Assembly: GCA_021201475.1 (NCBI GenBank) | Contig: JAJQEV010000010.1 | Coordinates: forward strand, 1 to 64,000 | Direction of reading: 5' to 3' | DNA: 64,000 bases | Origin: Clostridiales bacterium | GTDB taxonomy: Bacteria; Bacillota; Clostridia; Oscillospirales; Oscillospiraceae | Part shown: positions 41,580 to 50,910 of the stretch, one piece after another | How positions within the stretch are numbered: the stretch's first letter is position 1 | How the letters are laid out: every line of letters starts with the position of its first letter | Notes under the pieces: model-generated | What the model was told of the DNA's origin: nothing | The model's database searches: none | Seen by the model: only the letters and a program-made list of their open reading frames with translations | Program-made: the position numbers and the translations under genes

Positions 41580-41604
41580 GAAGTGATAACTGTCTCCAAA
41601 GCAG

Positions 41605-42615
41605 CTAGCTGACCCAGGCGTCCTCTACCTCGTGGGTCTTTTTACGGGTCATCAGCGAGTGGAACATATCCTCCACCCGCTCGCCCTCATACAGCACAGC
41701 GTAGGCCGCCTGGGTGATGGGCAGCTCCACGTTCCACTTCTTCGCCAACTCCACACCGGTGGCGGCGGCATAGTAGCCCTCCACCACCTTGCCGCCCATG
41801 GCATCCAGCGCCTCCTGGGGCGTCATGCCCTGACCGATCAGCACACCGGCGGTGTGATTCCGGGAGTGGGTGCTGGTGCAGGTGACGATCAAATCCCCAA
41901 CGCCGGTCAGCCCGGCAAAGGTGGACTGATAGCCGCCCATGGCGGTGCCCAGCCGGGCCATTTCCGTCAGCCCGCGGGTCATCATCATGGCGCGGGTGTT
42001 GTCGCCATACCCCATGCCGTCAATGACGCCGGCGCACAGTGCCATCACGTTTTTCAGCGCGGCTCCCACCTCGCAGCCCACCACGTCGGAGGAGGTATAC
42101 ACCCGAAACCGCTGATTCATAAAGAGGTCCTGCACCAGCTCGGCAGCGTCCCTGGACCTGGACGCGGCCACAATTGCGGTGGGCACCCTCCGGCCCACCT
42201 CCTCCGCATGAGTGGGACCGCACAGCACTACAATGGGGCAGTCAGGGCCAAGCTCTGACTCAATGACCTCGCTGAGCCGCAGGGAGGTCTTCTGCTCAAA
42301 GCCCTTGCCCACGCTGACAATGACCGTGCCGGGACGGATGATGGATTTCAGCTGCGCCGTGGTGGAACGGTAGGCAAAGGATGGGGTAGCCAGCACCACC
42401 ACATCGGCTTCCCCGGCGCAGCTCATGTCAGCGGTTAGGCCCAGCCCCTCCGGGATGGGCACACCCTGGAGCATGGGGTTTTCATGGGTCGTCCGGAGGG
42501 TATCACATTCGCTTTGGAAGAAGCTCCACATAGTCACATCGTTGCCGTTTTCCAGCAGCAGCAGCGCCAGCGCTGTCCCCCAGGCGCCGGAGCCCAATAC
42601 AACAATCTTTTTCAT
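41605..42615 (-). CDS. gpsA: Glycerol-3-phosphate dehydrogenase [NAD(P)+]
   Basis: GpsA reduces dihydroxyacetone phosphate to sn-glycerol-3-phosphate, the backbone of phospholipids and of the CDP-glycerol used for wall polymers. The 336-residue protein has the N-terminal Rossmann motif VLGSGAWGTALALLL, the catalytic-lysine region EVGAALKNVMALCAGVIDG, and the domain closing GYGDNTRAMMMTRGL. It is preceded by plsY by only 5 bp; the two act consecutively (G3P formation, then acylation). Confidence 0.96.
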   Translation of the reverse strand: MKKIVVLGSGAWGTALALLLLENGNDVTMWSFFQSECDTLRTTHENPMLQGVPIPEGLGLTADMSCAGEADVVVLATPSFAYRSTTAQLKSIIRPGTVIVSVGKGFEQKTSLRLSEVIESELGPDCPIVVLCGPTHAEEVGRRVPTAIVAASRSRDAAELVQDLFMNQRFRVYTSSDVVGCEVGAALKNVMALCAGVIDGMGYGDNTRAMMMTRGLTEMARLGTAMGGYQSTFAGLTGVGDLIVTCTSTHSRNHTAGVLIGQGMTPQEALDAMGGKVVEGYYAAATGVELAKKWNVELPITQAAYAVLYEGERVEDMFHSLMTRKKTHEVEDAWVS

Positions 42616-42620
42616 ATCGG

Positions 42621-43256
42621 TTACTCCTTTTTAAACTCGAACTTATTTTCCTCTCCGTGGGCGATGCGCCTGGCGTTGTCCCTGTGGCGCACTACAATCA
42701 GCACGCTGGCGACACAGGCCAACACCACCACAAGTCCGTCATGGTAGATGGTCCAGCAGGTGATGGGGAACAGCGCCGCCGCCACCATGGAGCCCAGAGA
42801 CACCATCCTGGTGCAGACTACAATCAGGACGAACACGCCCAGGCAAATCAGCGCAATGCGCCAGTCCATGCTGAGGATGACCCCGGCTCCGGCCAGGACG
42901 CCCTTGCCGCCCTTAAAGCCGAACATAAAGGGAAAGGAGTGCCCCAGAATGCAGAAAATGCCGCCAACCAGTTTGCCCGCGACGGCATAGTCCATCATCG
43001 TGCCGAAGATCCAGCCGCCGAAGGCGCAGGCGAGGATGGCCTTGGCCAGGTCGCCAATTACCACCCAGACCACCATCTTCTTGCCAAACACCCGGTAGAA
43101 GTTGGTCAGACCGGCGTTGCCGCTGCCGTGGTCGCGCACGTCATCGTGCAGGATATACTTGGAGATAATCAGCGCCGAGTTGCAGCAGCCCAGCAGATAG
43201 GCGACCACCGCCACCAGGGCGGTCACGCCAATGGTCATTGGTAATGCCTCGATCAT
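42621..43256 (-). CDS. plsY: Acyl-phosphate:glycerol-3-phosphate acyltransferase
   Basis: PlsY transfers an acyl chain from acyl-phosphate to G3P, the first step of phospholipid synthesis in most Gram-positives. The 211-residue, five-helix membrane protein shows the three PlsY motifs: motif 1 DDVRDHGSGNAGLTNFYR, motif 2 LGHSFPFMFGFKGGKG, and motif 3 in the last loop (SLGSM). The start codon overlaps the der stop codon (TGATG), coupling the genes. The AAGGAGGAG in the end of der serves as ribosome site. Confidence 0.95.
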   Translation of the reverse strand: MIEALPMTIGVTALVAVVAYLLGCCNSALIISKYILHDDVRDHGSGNAGLTNFYRVFGKKMVVWVVIGDLAKAILACAFGGWIFGTMMDYAVAGKLVGGIFCILGHSFPFMFGFKGGKGVLAGAGVILSMDWRIALICLGVFVLIVVCTRMVSLGSMVAAALFPITCWTIYHDGLVVVLACVASVLIVVRHRDNARRIAHGEENKFEFKKE

Positions 43257-44599
43257 CAGAAATTCTCCTCCTTGTCTCCTTTTTGCCGGATAATCAGGCG
43301 AATCGGTGTGCCGTCCAACCCAAAGGTGCCCCGAATCTGGTTTTCAATATAACGCTGATAGGAGAAGTGAAACAGCTTCTTCTCATTGCAGAACACCACA
43401 AAGGTAGGGGGCGCTACGCTGACCTGGGTCATATAGTAGAGCTTCAGGCGGCGGCCCCGGTCGGTGGGGGGCTGCACCCTGGTGGTGGCATCCGCCAGCA
43501 CGGAGTTCAGCACCCCAGTGGTAATGCGCATCAGTGAGGCTTCATACACCTTGTTGATGAGCTGGAACAGCGTGTTCACCCGCTGCCCGGTCTTGGCGGA
43601 GATGAAGGCCATGGGTGCATAGGGCATATAGGCCAGATCGCGGCGGATGTCCTCCTTAAATCTGTCCATGGTCTTGTCGTCCTTCTCGATGTCGTCCCAC
43701 TTGTTGACCACGATGATGGAGGCCTTCCCGGCCTCGTGGGCCAGCCCGGCCACCTTGGTGTCCTGCTCGGTGACGCCCTCGTGGGCGTCGATGAGGATGA
43801 GGCAGACATCCGCCCGGTCAATGGCCATAGTGGCCCGGAGGACGGAGAACTGCTCCACCCGGTCAGTGACACGGCTCTTTTTCCGCATTCCCGCCGTGTC
43901 AATGAAGCAGTATTTGCCGTGCTGATTCTCAAAGTAGCTGTCCACCGCGTCCCGGGTGGTGCCCGCCACGTCGGAGACAATGACCCGCTCCTCCCCCAGA
44001 ATCCTGTTGGTCAGGGAGGATTTGCCCACGTTGGGCTTGCCGATGATGGCTACCTTAATAATGTCGTCCTCCTCCCCTTCTTCCGCGTCTTTCGGGAAGT
44101 AGGAGAAGCAGGCCTCAAGCATCTCATCCATGCCGATGCCGTGGACGGCGGAAACGGCGATGGGGTCGCCCAGGCCCAGGTTATAAAATTCATAGATGTC
44201 GGTGTTGTTCAGGGCGGCCTGGCCGGTGCTGTCGCACTTGTTGACCGCCAGCACAATGGGCTTGTGGGAGCGCTGGAGGATGGAGGCTACCGCCTCATCG
44301 TTGGCGGTGATGCCCGTCCTGATGTCGCAGACAAAGACGATGACGGTGGCGTTCTGAATGGCAATCTCCGCCTGCTCCCGCATGAAGTTCAGAATTTCAT
44401 TGTCGTTGCGGGGCTCAATGCCGCCGGTGTCCACCACGGTGAACGTCCGGCCCAGCCACTCGCAGTCGGCATACAGCCTGTCCCGGGTGACGCCGGGGGT
44501 GTCCTCCACGATGGACAGCCGTTTCCCGACCAGCCGGTTAAAAAGCATGGACTTGCCCACGTTGGGCCGGCCCACGATTGCAATCATTGGTTTTGCCAT
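43256..44599 (-). CDS. der: Ribosome-assembly GTPase Der (EngA)
   Basis: This 447-residue protein with two consecutive GTPase domains and a C-terminal KH-like domain is needed for 50S assembly. Domain 1 has G1 GRPNVGKSM, G3 DTGG and G4 NKCD. Domain 2 has G1 GKPNVGKSS, G3 DTAGMR and G4 NKWD. The ATG at 44599 begins the typical MAKPMIAIVGRPNVG; the 25 residues upstream in frame are not family-like. GGAAGG lies six bases before. It is first in the der-plsY-gpsA-gph-yaiI operon. Confidence 0.97.
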   Translation of the reverse strand: MAKPMIAIVGRPNVGKSMLFNRLVGKRLSIVEDTPGVTRDRLYADCEWLGRTFTVVDTGGIEPRNDNEILNFMREQAEIAIQNATVIVFVCDIRTGITANDEAVASILQRSHKPIVLAVNKCDSTGQAALNNTDIYEFYNLGLGDPIAVSAVHGIGMDEMLEACFSYFPKDAEEGEEDDIIKVAIIGKPNVGKSSLTNRILGEERVIVSDVAGTTRDAVDSYFENQHGKYCFIDTAGMRKKSRVTDRVEQFSVLRATMAIDRADVCLILIDAHEGVTEQDTKVAGLAHEAGKASIIVVNKWDDIEKDDKTMDRFKEDIRRDLAYMPYAPMAFISAKTGQRVNTLFQLINKVYEASLMRITTGVLNSVLADATTRVQPPTDRGRRLKLYYMTQVSVAPPTFVVFCNEKKLFHFSYQRYIENQIRGTFGLDGTPIRLIIRQKGDKEENF

Positions 44600-44848
44600 A
44601 AGGCACCTTCCTTGTGTTTCATGGTAGTGACTCTCCTCACTGCAGAGCAGGCGGTCAGCAGCAGGATACTCCATATTAGTTTAGCACATTTTGTGGGTCT
44701 CCGCAACAATTTCAAGGAGAATAATATAAAGGCGCAAAGGCATTTTCCGGAAAAACGGCGGCAGGCGGACTTCCCTTTCCGGCGAAGCCGTGTTATACTA
44801 AAGGATAACGAACGCGAACCTTGCCGAAGGAAGGAGTAGGAATCCGCT

Positions 44849-45430
44849 ATGGTAACCTGGGAACAGCTACAGACGATGTGCATCCAGTGCCAAAAGTGCA
44901 GCCTGGCCGACACCCGTCACAACGTGGTGTTTGGCGACGGCAACCCCAACGCAGACCTCATGTTCGTGGGGGAAGGCCCCGGCGAGCAGGAGGACCTGAC
45001 CGGCATCCCCTTTGTGGGGGCGGCAGGGCAGCTGCTGGATCAGATGCTGGCCATTATCGACCTGGATCGCAGCCAGTACTATATTGCCAACATCGTTAAG
45101 TGCCGTCCACCCAGGAACCGCGACCCCCAAAACATTGAGCAGGACGCCTGCATCCCCTATCTCCGTACTCAGGTGAAGCTGGTACGGCCCAAGATGATTG
45201 TCTGCCTGGGCCGCATTGCCGCTCAGCGGCTGATCGACCCCAATTATCGCATCACCCGGGAGCATGGCCAGTGGGTGCAGAAGGGCCAGTTCTGGATGAC
45301 GGCCATCTACCACCCCTCCGCCCTGCTGCGGGACGTGAACAAGCGTCCGGAGACCTTTGACGACCTCGTCGGCATCCGGGAGAAAGTGAAGGAACTGTCC
45401 CCGGAAACATACGCGGCAAAGCAGCCGTGA
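44849..45430 (+). CDS. Type-4 uracil-DNA glycosylase
   Basis: This 193-residue enzyme of UDG family 4 is an iron-sulfur uracil-DNA glycosylase that removes U from DNA and starts base-excision repair. The cluster cysteines are seen in CIQCQKCSL (residues 11-19) and in [12 protein letters not shown] and DACIPYL. The active-site motif [17 protein letters not shown] is the family-4 form, and the closing motif is YHPSALLR. It is slightly shorter than archaeal family members. A likely -10 TATACT lies about 50 bp upstream. The next gene, also DNA-repair-like, is co-directional. Confidence 0.93.
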   Translation: MVTWEQLQTMCIQCQKCSLADTRHNVVFGDGNPNADLMFVGEGPGEQEDLTGIPFVGAAGQLLDQMLAIIDLDRSQYYIANIVKCRPPRNRDPQNIEQDACIPYLRTQVKLVRPKMIVCLGRIAAQRLIDPNYRITREHGQWVQKGQFWMTAIYHPSALLRDVNKRPETFDDLVGIREKVKELSPETYAAKQP

Positions 45431-45476
45431 GGATGGAAAAGTCTGCCGCTCGCCCCGGAGGAAGGGAGGAATTGCC

Positions 45477-46157
45477 TTGCCGAACCGGTTGGATTTCACA
45501 ATAGAGACAAAGCAGACCCTGATCGACGCCATTCAGACGCTCGGTATCCTGCCCTTGTTCCGCAACACCCTCCCCGGCTTCTCTGTGGAGGAACACGCTG
45601 CGCCCTCCGCATGGTTTTCTGAGGAGCCGGGGGTATGGGAGTGGAAAGGCCCGGTCATTCAGGAGGCGGGCTGTGCCTACGGGAAATTCTTTGGGAACAA
45701 AGCGGCCTTTATCAGCACGGAGTGGTTCCCAGACTTTGCCAACTACCGCCGGGACGGGTATGACTTCGACGCCCGATATGACGACGGGCTGGCCACCTAC
45801 AAGGACAAGCAACTTTTCGACCTGCTGAGCGCCCATGCACCTATACTGTCCAAGATACTGAAACGGGAGGGCAACTACAGAAAAGGCGGCACGACAGGCT
45901 TTGACGCCTCCATGAACCGCTTACAGGCCCAGAGCTATGCGGTCATCAGCAACTTCGTCTACATGAAAGACCGCTATGGGAAAGAGTACGGCTGGGGCGT
46001 GGCGGAGTATTCCACGCCGGAACAGTTCTTTGGAGCGGCGTTTACCTCCGCAGTCTATCAGCGCCGGCCTGAGGAATCCTATCAGCGGATGCTGACGCAT
46101 CTGCACCAGCTTTTGCCGGACGCTTCCGGGGAGGCGCTGCGCAGTTTTCTTCAGTGA
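45477..46157 (+). CDS. AlkZ-related winged-helix protein
   Basis: This 226-residue protein resembles the short AlkZ-related proteins of Firmicutes (a fragment of the HTH_42/YcaQ glycosylase fold). Typical features are the N-terminal AIQTLGILPLFRNTLPGFSVEEH and the aromatic FISTEWFPDFANYRRDGYDF. Residues in the C-terminal half (NFVYMKDRYGKEYGWGVAEY) match these relatives. The start is TTG at 45477, with GGAAGGGAGG six bases before it. It lies 46 bp after the uracil-DNA glycosylase, so a DNA-damage role is plausible, but whether it retains glycosylase activity is unknown. Confidence 0.65.
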   Translation: MPNRLDFTIETKQTLIDAIQTLGILPLFRNTLPGFSVEEHAAPSAWFSEEPGVWEWKGPVIQEAGCAYGKFFGNKAAFISTEWFPDFANYRRDGYDFDARYDDGLATYKDKQLFDLLSAHAPILSKILKREGNYRKGGTTGFDASMNRLQAQSYAVISNFVYMKDRYGKEYGWGVAEYSTPEQFFGAAFTSAVYQRRPEESYQRMLTHLHQLLPDASGEALRSFLQ

Positions 46158-46320
46158 CGGATGGGCGGCACCGCCGTCGCAGCACCGCCTCTTTGCATTC
46201 TTTCCTGTTTTCCTTCCGTGCTCCGCTTTCTCCGTTGCCGCTGTCTAAAATGCTGTCAGCAGGGGCTGCAGGCATGAGGGTTGCCTTCCAAACGGACGAA
46301 GGGCAGGAAACTGCCGAACA

Positions 46321-47520
46321 TCAGGCGCTTTCCTTATAGTCCCGGCCATGATTCTGACCGCTGACTCTAAAGCAGGGCAGCTTGTCGATTTGGCGTTTTT
46401 TGGCGTCTATGGAGGGATGAACATAACGCTGCAGGGTAATTTTGACGTCGGAGTGTCCCATGATTTCGCTGAGGGATTTGATGTCTACGCCGCATTCCAC
46501 GCACCTGGTTGCAAAGGTGTGCCGGAGTGTGTGGTAGGTGTGGTCAGAAACGCCGGCCCTGCGGAGCAGCCGCTTGTAGCGGGCAAGGAGGACTCTCGGC
46601 TCCATATACTTGTCGGTTCCCGTTGCAACATACATTTCATCCGGCTGACGATGCCGGAGCAGTAATTGAAGAACTGGTTCCGGCAGAGGAATTGTCCGAA
46701 GGGAGCAGCTTGTCTTTGGGGCGCTGATGACTACCTTCGTCTTTTGAGCAGGCTGCCCGCCCATATTCACAATCCGAGACACCGTCCTGTTGATGCTGAC
46801 CGTCCCATTCTCCAGGTCAAAATCCGCCCAGCGCAGGCCGCAGACCTCCCCGATGCGCAGGCCGCCGTAGAGGGAAAGCAGCACCCCCATGCAAAACGGC
46901 GTATCTTCCCGGATGGCGGTTTCTTCCAGCTTTTCCTGCTCCTGCTTTGTCAGAACGCTGATCTCCGGCTGCCGGCTTCCCGTGGCCGGACAGTCCGGTA
47001 CGGCTCCGATTACCCCGCATTTTACGGCATAGCGCAGGACCTGCATTACAATCGACCTCAAATCCGCAACCGACTTGTGGGACAGCGCACCACCGTCCAG
47101 CCGACCGCACGATTTCTTGCCCGCCAGAAATTTCTCCAGCACAGAACGGTCAATCGCCCCTGCGGGCAGGTTTCCCAGGGCGGGGAGAACGTGCTTCTCT
47201 AATGCCATCGCGTAGGAGACGCAGGTAGATTCCTTGACTGTGGTCTGTTTGGTATCCAGCCACTCTGCGGCGATGTCACGAAACAGCACGCCTCCCTGGC
47301 TGTTTTCCTCATGCGCTGGCGGCAGGGGCGGCAGCGGCTGCTGCACAGGTGCTGCGCCGCCCTCCACCAGGAAGGTTTTCTTCTTCTGACGTACCTCTCG
47401 ATAGGATGCGCCGTAAACATATTTGTACTTTGATTTCCCTCCGGCAGGCTTCCCCACGATGATTCTGGCCTCCCACCTTCCGTCCGCACGTTTTCTGATG
47501 TTCTCACCACGTTTACCCAT
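46321..47520 (-). CDS. Tyrosine site-specific integrase, solitary
   Basis: This 399-residue phage/ICE-type integrase has an N-terminal AP2-like arm-binding part (GRWEARIIVGKPAGGKSKYK), a SAM-like core-binding domain and a complete catalytic domain. That domain has Arg in YGGLRIGEVCGLRW, Lys in the beta-hairpin (QKTKVVISAPKT), HTLRHTFATR, GHSDV and the nucleophile Tyr in LQRYVHP. A frame upstream to 47601 is open, but MGKRGENIRKR at 47520 is the family-like start. No excisionase, repressor, att repeat or tRNA is adjacent, so the element it served has been lost or it acts elsewhere. Confidence 0.88.
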   Translation of the reverse strand: MGKRGENIRKRADGRWEARIIVGKPAGGKSKYKYVYGASYREVRQKKKTFLVEGGAAPVQQPLPPLPPAHEENSQGGVLFRDIAAEWLDTKQTTVKESTCVSYAMALEKHVLPALGNLPAGAIDRSVLEKFLAGKKSCGRLDGGALSHKSVADLRSIVMQVLRYAVKCGVIGAVPDCPATGSRQPEISVLTKQEQEKLEETAIREDTPFCMGVLLSLYGGLRIGEVCGLRWADFDLENGTVSINRTVSRIVNMGGQPAQKTKVVISAPKTSCSLRTIPLPEPVLQLLLRHRQPDEMYVATGTDKYMEPRVLLARYKRLLRRAGVSDHTYHTLRHTFATRCVECGVDIKSLSEIMGHSDVKITLQRYVHPSIDAKKRQIDKLPCFRVSGQNHGRDYKESA

Positions 47521-47642
47521 AATTTTGGCCTCGCTTTCTAAAAATATGTGGTCAAAATTTCCAGCCACGGTGTTGACCACCGGCGTTTCATTCGCCTGCA
47601 ATTACCCTAACACAATTTGGCAGGTTTTATAGGCAACATTTA

Positions 47643-47690
47643 AAGGGTCTCCGAATAAATGAACAGGAGTGAATTGCGAGGGAACCTCTG
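47643..47690 (+). repeat. Diverged solo end of the MITE family
   Basis: From GAATAAATG to GCGAGGGAA, 33 positions align with the left end of the element at 52.5 kb with seven differences, nearly all transitions. No partner end is found nearby, so this is an old remnant. Confidence 0.5.
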
Positions 47691-47710
47691 CAAATTATAA
47701 ACGCAGCAAA

Positions 47711-47745
47711 GATGCCCAACCGCCCCTGGGGGGCAGTTGGGCATC
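47711..47745. other. Strong isolated hairpin
   Basis: GATGCCCAAC (47711-47720) and GTTGGGCATC (47736-47745) form a perfect 10-bp stem with an inner CCCC/GGGG pairing. There is no long T-run on the plus side and only TTTG on the minus side, so it is not an obvious terminator. It sits between the integrase start and the typA promoter. Confidence 0.5.
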
Positions 47746-47826
47746 AGGCAACGTTATCGTAACATTTTCCATAAGAAAGGTGCATCATTTGGCCTTATAA
47801 AGCCGCGGAATTGTGAAAAAATGGGG

Positions 47827-47854
47827 TTGCTATTTTTCAGGAGAGGTATATAAT
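47827..47854 (+). promoter_or_regulatory. Promoter of typA
   Basis: TTGCTA (47827-47832), a 16-bp spacer and TATAAT (47849-47854), with a leader of about 100 nt. Confidence 0.7.
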
Positions 47855-47959
47855 ATAGAATGCTGTAGTTCCGGAAATTGAAACGCAGCTTCCGCTTTTT
47901 CGCGGATAGAACTTTATCTTTGCATTGATGTGTGAACGACAAAAGAGAGGCAGAACTAC

Positions 47960-49792
47960 ATGGTACAGGCGAAACTGAGAAATGTTGCGATTATTGCCCA
48001 CGTTGACCACGGCAAGACCACTCTGGTGGACGCTATGCTCCAGCAGAGCGGCGTTTACCGGCAGAACCAGGAGGTCGTGGAGCGGGTCATGGACTCCGGC
48101 GACCTGGAGCGGGAACGCGGCATTACCATCCTGGCGAAAAATACCGCCGTCACCTACGGGGACACAAAAATCAATATCGTGGACACGCCGGGACACGCCG
48201 ATTTCGGCGGCGAGGTGGAGCGTATCCTGAAAATGGTCAACGGCGTCATCCTTTTGGTAGATGCTGCGGAGGGCCCCATGCCTCAGACCCGTTTTGTGCT
48301 GTCCCGGGCACTGGAACTGGGCCACAAGGTCATCATCGTGGTGAATAAAATCGACCGTCCCGACCAGCGGGTGCGGGAAGTCGTGGACGAGACGCTGGAG
48401 TTGCTGATGGATTTGAACGCCACAGATGAACAGCTGGATTCCCCCTTCCTGTACTGCTCTGCCCGGGAGGGCATCTGCTCCACCGACCCGGACGTGCGGG
48501 GCACCGACCTGGAGCCTCTCTTCCATACCATTTTGGAGCATATTCCCGCGCCGGAGGTGGAACTGGATGCCCCCTTCCAGATGCTGGTGTCCTCCATTGA
48601 CTACAACGAGTTTGTGGGCCGCATTGCCATCGGCCGCATCGAGCGGGGCGTGCTGGAGCAAAACGAGGAGATTCAGGTCTGCAACTTCCACAACCCTGAG
48701 GTCGTCTCCAAGAAGTTCAAAGCGTCTGCCCTGTTTGAGTTCAACGGCCTGAGCCGTGTCCCCTGCCGCAGAGCTGAGGCGGGCAACATTATCGCCATGT
48801 CCGGCATTGGGGACATCACCATTGGCGACACCGTCTGCGCCCCGGAGGCCATTGAGCCGCTGGAGTTTGTCAAGGTATCCGCCCCCACCATGGAGATCAC
48901 CTTCTCCGTAAACGACTCCCCCTACGCAGGCCGGGACGGCAAATTCGTCACATCCCGCCAGATTCGGGAGCGCCTGTTCCGGGAAACGCTGAAGGATGTA
49001 TCCCTTCGGGTCTCAGAGGTGCCGGATTCTACGGACTCCTTCAATGTGGCCGGGCGGGGCGAAATGCACCTGGGTATTCTGATTGAGACCATGCGCCGGG
49101 AGGGGTATGAGTTCCAGGTCTCCCCGCCCCGTGTGCTGTTTCGCACCATTGACGGCGTCAGGTGCGAGCCGGTGGAGCGGGTGGTCATCGACGTGCCCTC
49201 CGACTATATGGGCACCGTCATTGAGCAGCTGGGCTATCGCAAGGGCACCATGCTGGACATGAGTCCGGTGGGCGAACGAATGAAGCTTGAGTTCCTGGTG
49301 CCCTCCCGCGGCCTCTTTGGCTATCGCAATGACTTCCTGACCGCCACCAAGGGCGAAGGTATTATGGCCTCGGTCTTTGATTCCTACCAGCCCTATGCAG
49401 GGGAACTGGAGCGCCGCAACACCGGCTCTCTGGTAGCCTCTGAAACCGGCGTCAGCATCACCTACGGCCTGTACAACGCTCAGCAGCGGGGCACCCTGTT
49501 CATTGGCGCAGGCGTGGATGTGTACGAGGGCATGATCATCGGCATGAACCCCAAGGATGAGGACATCACCATCAACGTCTGCAAAAAGAAGCAGCTGACC
49601 AACACCCGGGCCGCCGGTTCGGACGATGCGCTGCACCTCATCCCGCCCAGACAGATGAGCCTGGAGCAGTGCCTGGAGTTCCTGGCAGACGATGAACTGC
49701 TGGAGGTGACGCCCCATTTCCTGCGCCTGCGCAAGAGCATTCTTTCCAACGACCTGCGGATGAAGTCCATCCACGGCAAAAAGAACCACTAG
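47960..49792 (+). CDS. typA: Ribosome-associated GTPase TypA/BipA
   Basis: This 610-residue translational GTPase of the EF-G type helps 50S assembly and stress translation. The G domain starts at once ([32 protein letters not shown] switch [21 protein letters not shown]). EF-G-like domains II, III and V follow ([20 protein letters not shown]), then the BipA-specific C-terminal domain ([20 protein letters not shown]). Length and all motifs are normal. It is monocistronic and ends in a terminator at 49848. Confidence 0.97.
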   Translation: MVQAKLRNVAIIAHVDHGKTTLVDAMLQQSGVYRQNQEVVERVMDSGDLERERGITILAKNTAVTYGDTKINIVDTPGHADFGGEVERILKMVNGVILLVDAAEGPMPQTRFVLSRALELGHKVIIVVNKIDRPDQRVREVVDETLELLMDLNATDEQLDSPFLYCSAREGICSTDPDVRGTDLEPLFHTILEHIPAPEVELDAPFQMLVSSIDYNEFVGRIAIGRIERGVLEQNEEIQVCNFHNPEVVSKKFKASALFEFNGLSRVPCRRAEAGNIIAMSGIGDITIGDTVCAPEAIEPLEFVKVSAPTMEITFSVNDSPYAGRDGKFVTSRQIRERLFRETLKDVSLRVSEVPDSTDSFNVAGRGEMHLGILIETMRREGYEFQVSPPRVLFRTIDGVRCEPVERVVIDVPSDYMGTVIEQLGYRKGTMLDMSPVGERMKLEFLVPSRGLFGYRNDFLTATKGEGIMASVFDSYQPYAGELERRNTGSLVASETGVSITYGLYNAQQRGTLFIGAGVDVYEGMIIGMNPKDEDITINVCKKKQLTNTRAAGSDDALHLIPPRQMSLEQCLEFLADDELLEVTPHFLRLRKSILSNDLRMKSIHGKKNH

Positions 49793-49847
49793 CGGAAAGG
49801 CAGATTTCCGGCAGGTCGGGCCGTATAAGCGAATGAACTCTTTTTAT

Positions 49848-49886
49848 AAGGATGGCCTCTGCGATAAGGCAGAGGTCATCCTTTTG
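49848..49886 (+). terminator. Terminator of typA
   Basis: AAGGATG.CCTCTGC (from 49848) pairs with GCAGAGG.CATCCTT (to 49882), followed by TTG. Confidence 0.8.
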
Positions 49887-49984
49887 ACTGTTCCGTTATC
49901 GCGGATGACAGCTTCCGTTTTCCGATACTCATTTGCATTTTCGTTTCTGACTATCGTGGCAGATTCCCCATACTATATCAAATC

Positions 49985-50025
49985 AATCAAGCGGGTCGTC
50001 CATCGTGGCGACCCGCTTGATTTTT
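49985..50025. terminator. Terminator at the lipoprotein 3' end
   Basis: AATCAAGCGGGTCG and CGACCCGCTTGATT flank a 10-nt loop, with TTTT to the right. It ends inside the last codons of the leftward lipoprotein gene and can act for both directions. Confidence 0.7.
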
Positions 50026-50872
50026 AACGCTCAAATTCAACGGAGATTTCGCCTTTTGTGCAGGAAAGATTTATCGTATCTTCTGCGCTGTTATCAACCG
50101 TCTTTTCAAGCGTTCCGTGATAATTTTCGTCCTCAATCTGAACACTTGCGTCGGATAGCTCCAGATTGTAATTGAAGTCCGTCTGCTGGCCGGATGGCTG
50201 TATCTGTATCTGGCCCTCCTTACATTGTACTTCTACTGTTCCGGCCAATGTGCCGGAAAGGAACGCCGAGCCTCGCTTTACATTGACCGCACAGTTTTCG
50301 GAGACAGAAAGCTCCTCCAGCGTTGCTTCTCCTTCGCCCAGGTCAAGAGTCAGCTTTTCAGCAGAAAGCGGCCCCTCCGCATAAAGGTGGCCCTGATCGA
50401 TGGAAATGGTCACGGTATCGAACGCATAGTCGCCCGGCAACGTCAGTGTCAGTTCACCGGCATTCTGATCAGGAATGTACAGTGTACTGTCTGTAACAGA
50501 ATATTCCGCAGTTTTGCCGCCGTCATAGGTCAGAGAAAACGCATCGCCGGAATAAATTTTGATTGTTCCGGTTGTCAGTTCGATCTCAATATTGACAAAT
50601 TCCTGCTCCGGATTTTCCTGCTTCTCGTCTTCTGCCGCCTCGGTACTTTGAGCGGTCTCCTCGGAATCTGTTGTGTCCGTACTTTGGCTGTCCTCCTCAG
50701 AGCCTGTCGCCTCCGTACTCTGAACCGCTTCCTCGGAGCTTGTTGCCTCCGTACTCTTTACGGTTTCTTCGAAATCCGTTGTTACAGATTCTGTGTTTGC
50801 GGAAGCTCCGCCACACGCCGTCAGAGAAAAAAAGGCGGCGAAACATAGGGAGAGCAAAATGATTTTTTTCAT
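50024..50872 (-). CDS. Lipoprotein with acidic 12-residue repeats and a DUF4097-like beta domain
   Basis: This 282-residue secreted lipoprotein has signal peptide KKIILLSLCFAAFFSLTACG with lipobox LTAC (Cys20). Residues about 38-85 are imperfect 12-residue repeats of the type STEATSSEEAVQ, STEATGSEEDSQ, STDTTDSEETAQ: a flexible, acidic, Ser/Thr/Glu stalk. The C-terminal part (VNIEIELTTGTIKIYSGDAF onward) alternates short beta strands, as in DUF4097/adhesin-like beta-helix domains. The function is not known; it would sit on the outer face of the membrane. The 36-bp DNA repeats can change number by slippage. Confidence 0.75.
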   Translation of the reverse strand: MKKIILLSLCFAAFFSLTACGGASANTESVTTDFEETVKSTEATSSEEAVQSTEATGSEEDSQSTDTTDSEETAQSTEAAEDEKQENPEQEFVNIEIELTTGTIKIYSGDAFSLTYDGGKTAEYSVTDSTLYIPDQNAGELTLTLPGDYAFDTVTISIDQGHLYAEGPLSAEKLTLDLGEGEATLEELSVSENCAVNVKRGSAFLSGTLAGTVEVQCKEGQIQIQPSGQQTDFNYNLELSDASVQIEDENYHGTLEKTVDNSAEDTINLSCTKGEISVEFER

Positions 50873-50910
50873 TCCTTCTGACCTTTCTTTTTCACGCCTT
50901 ATTTCCGGTA

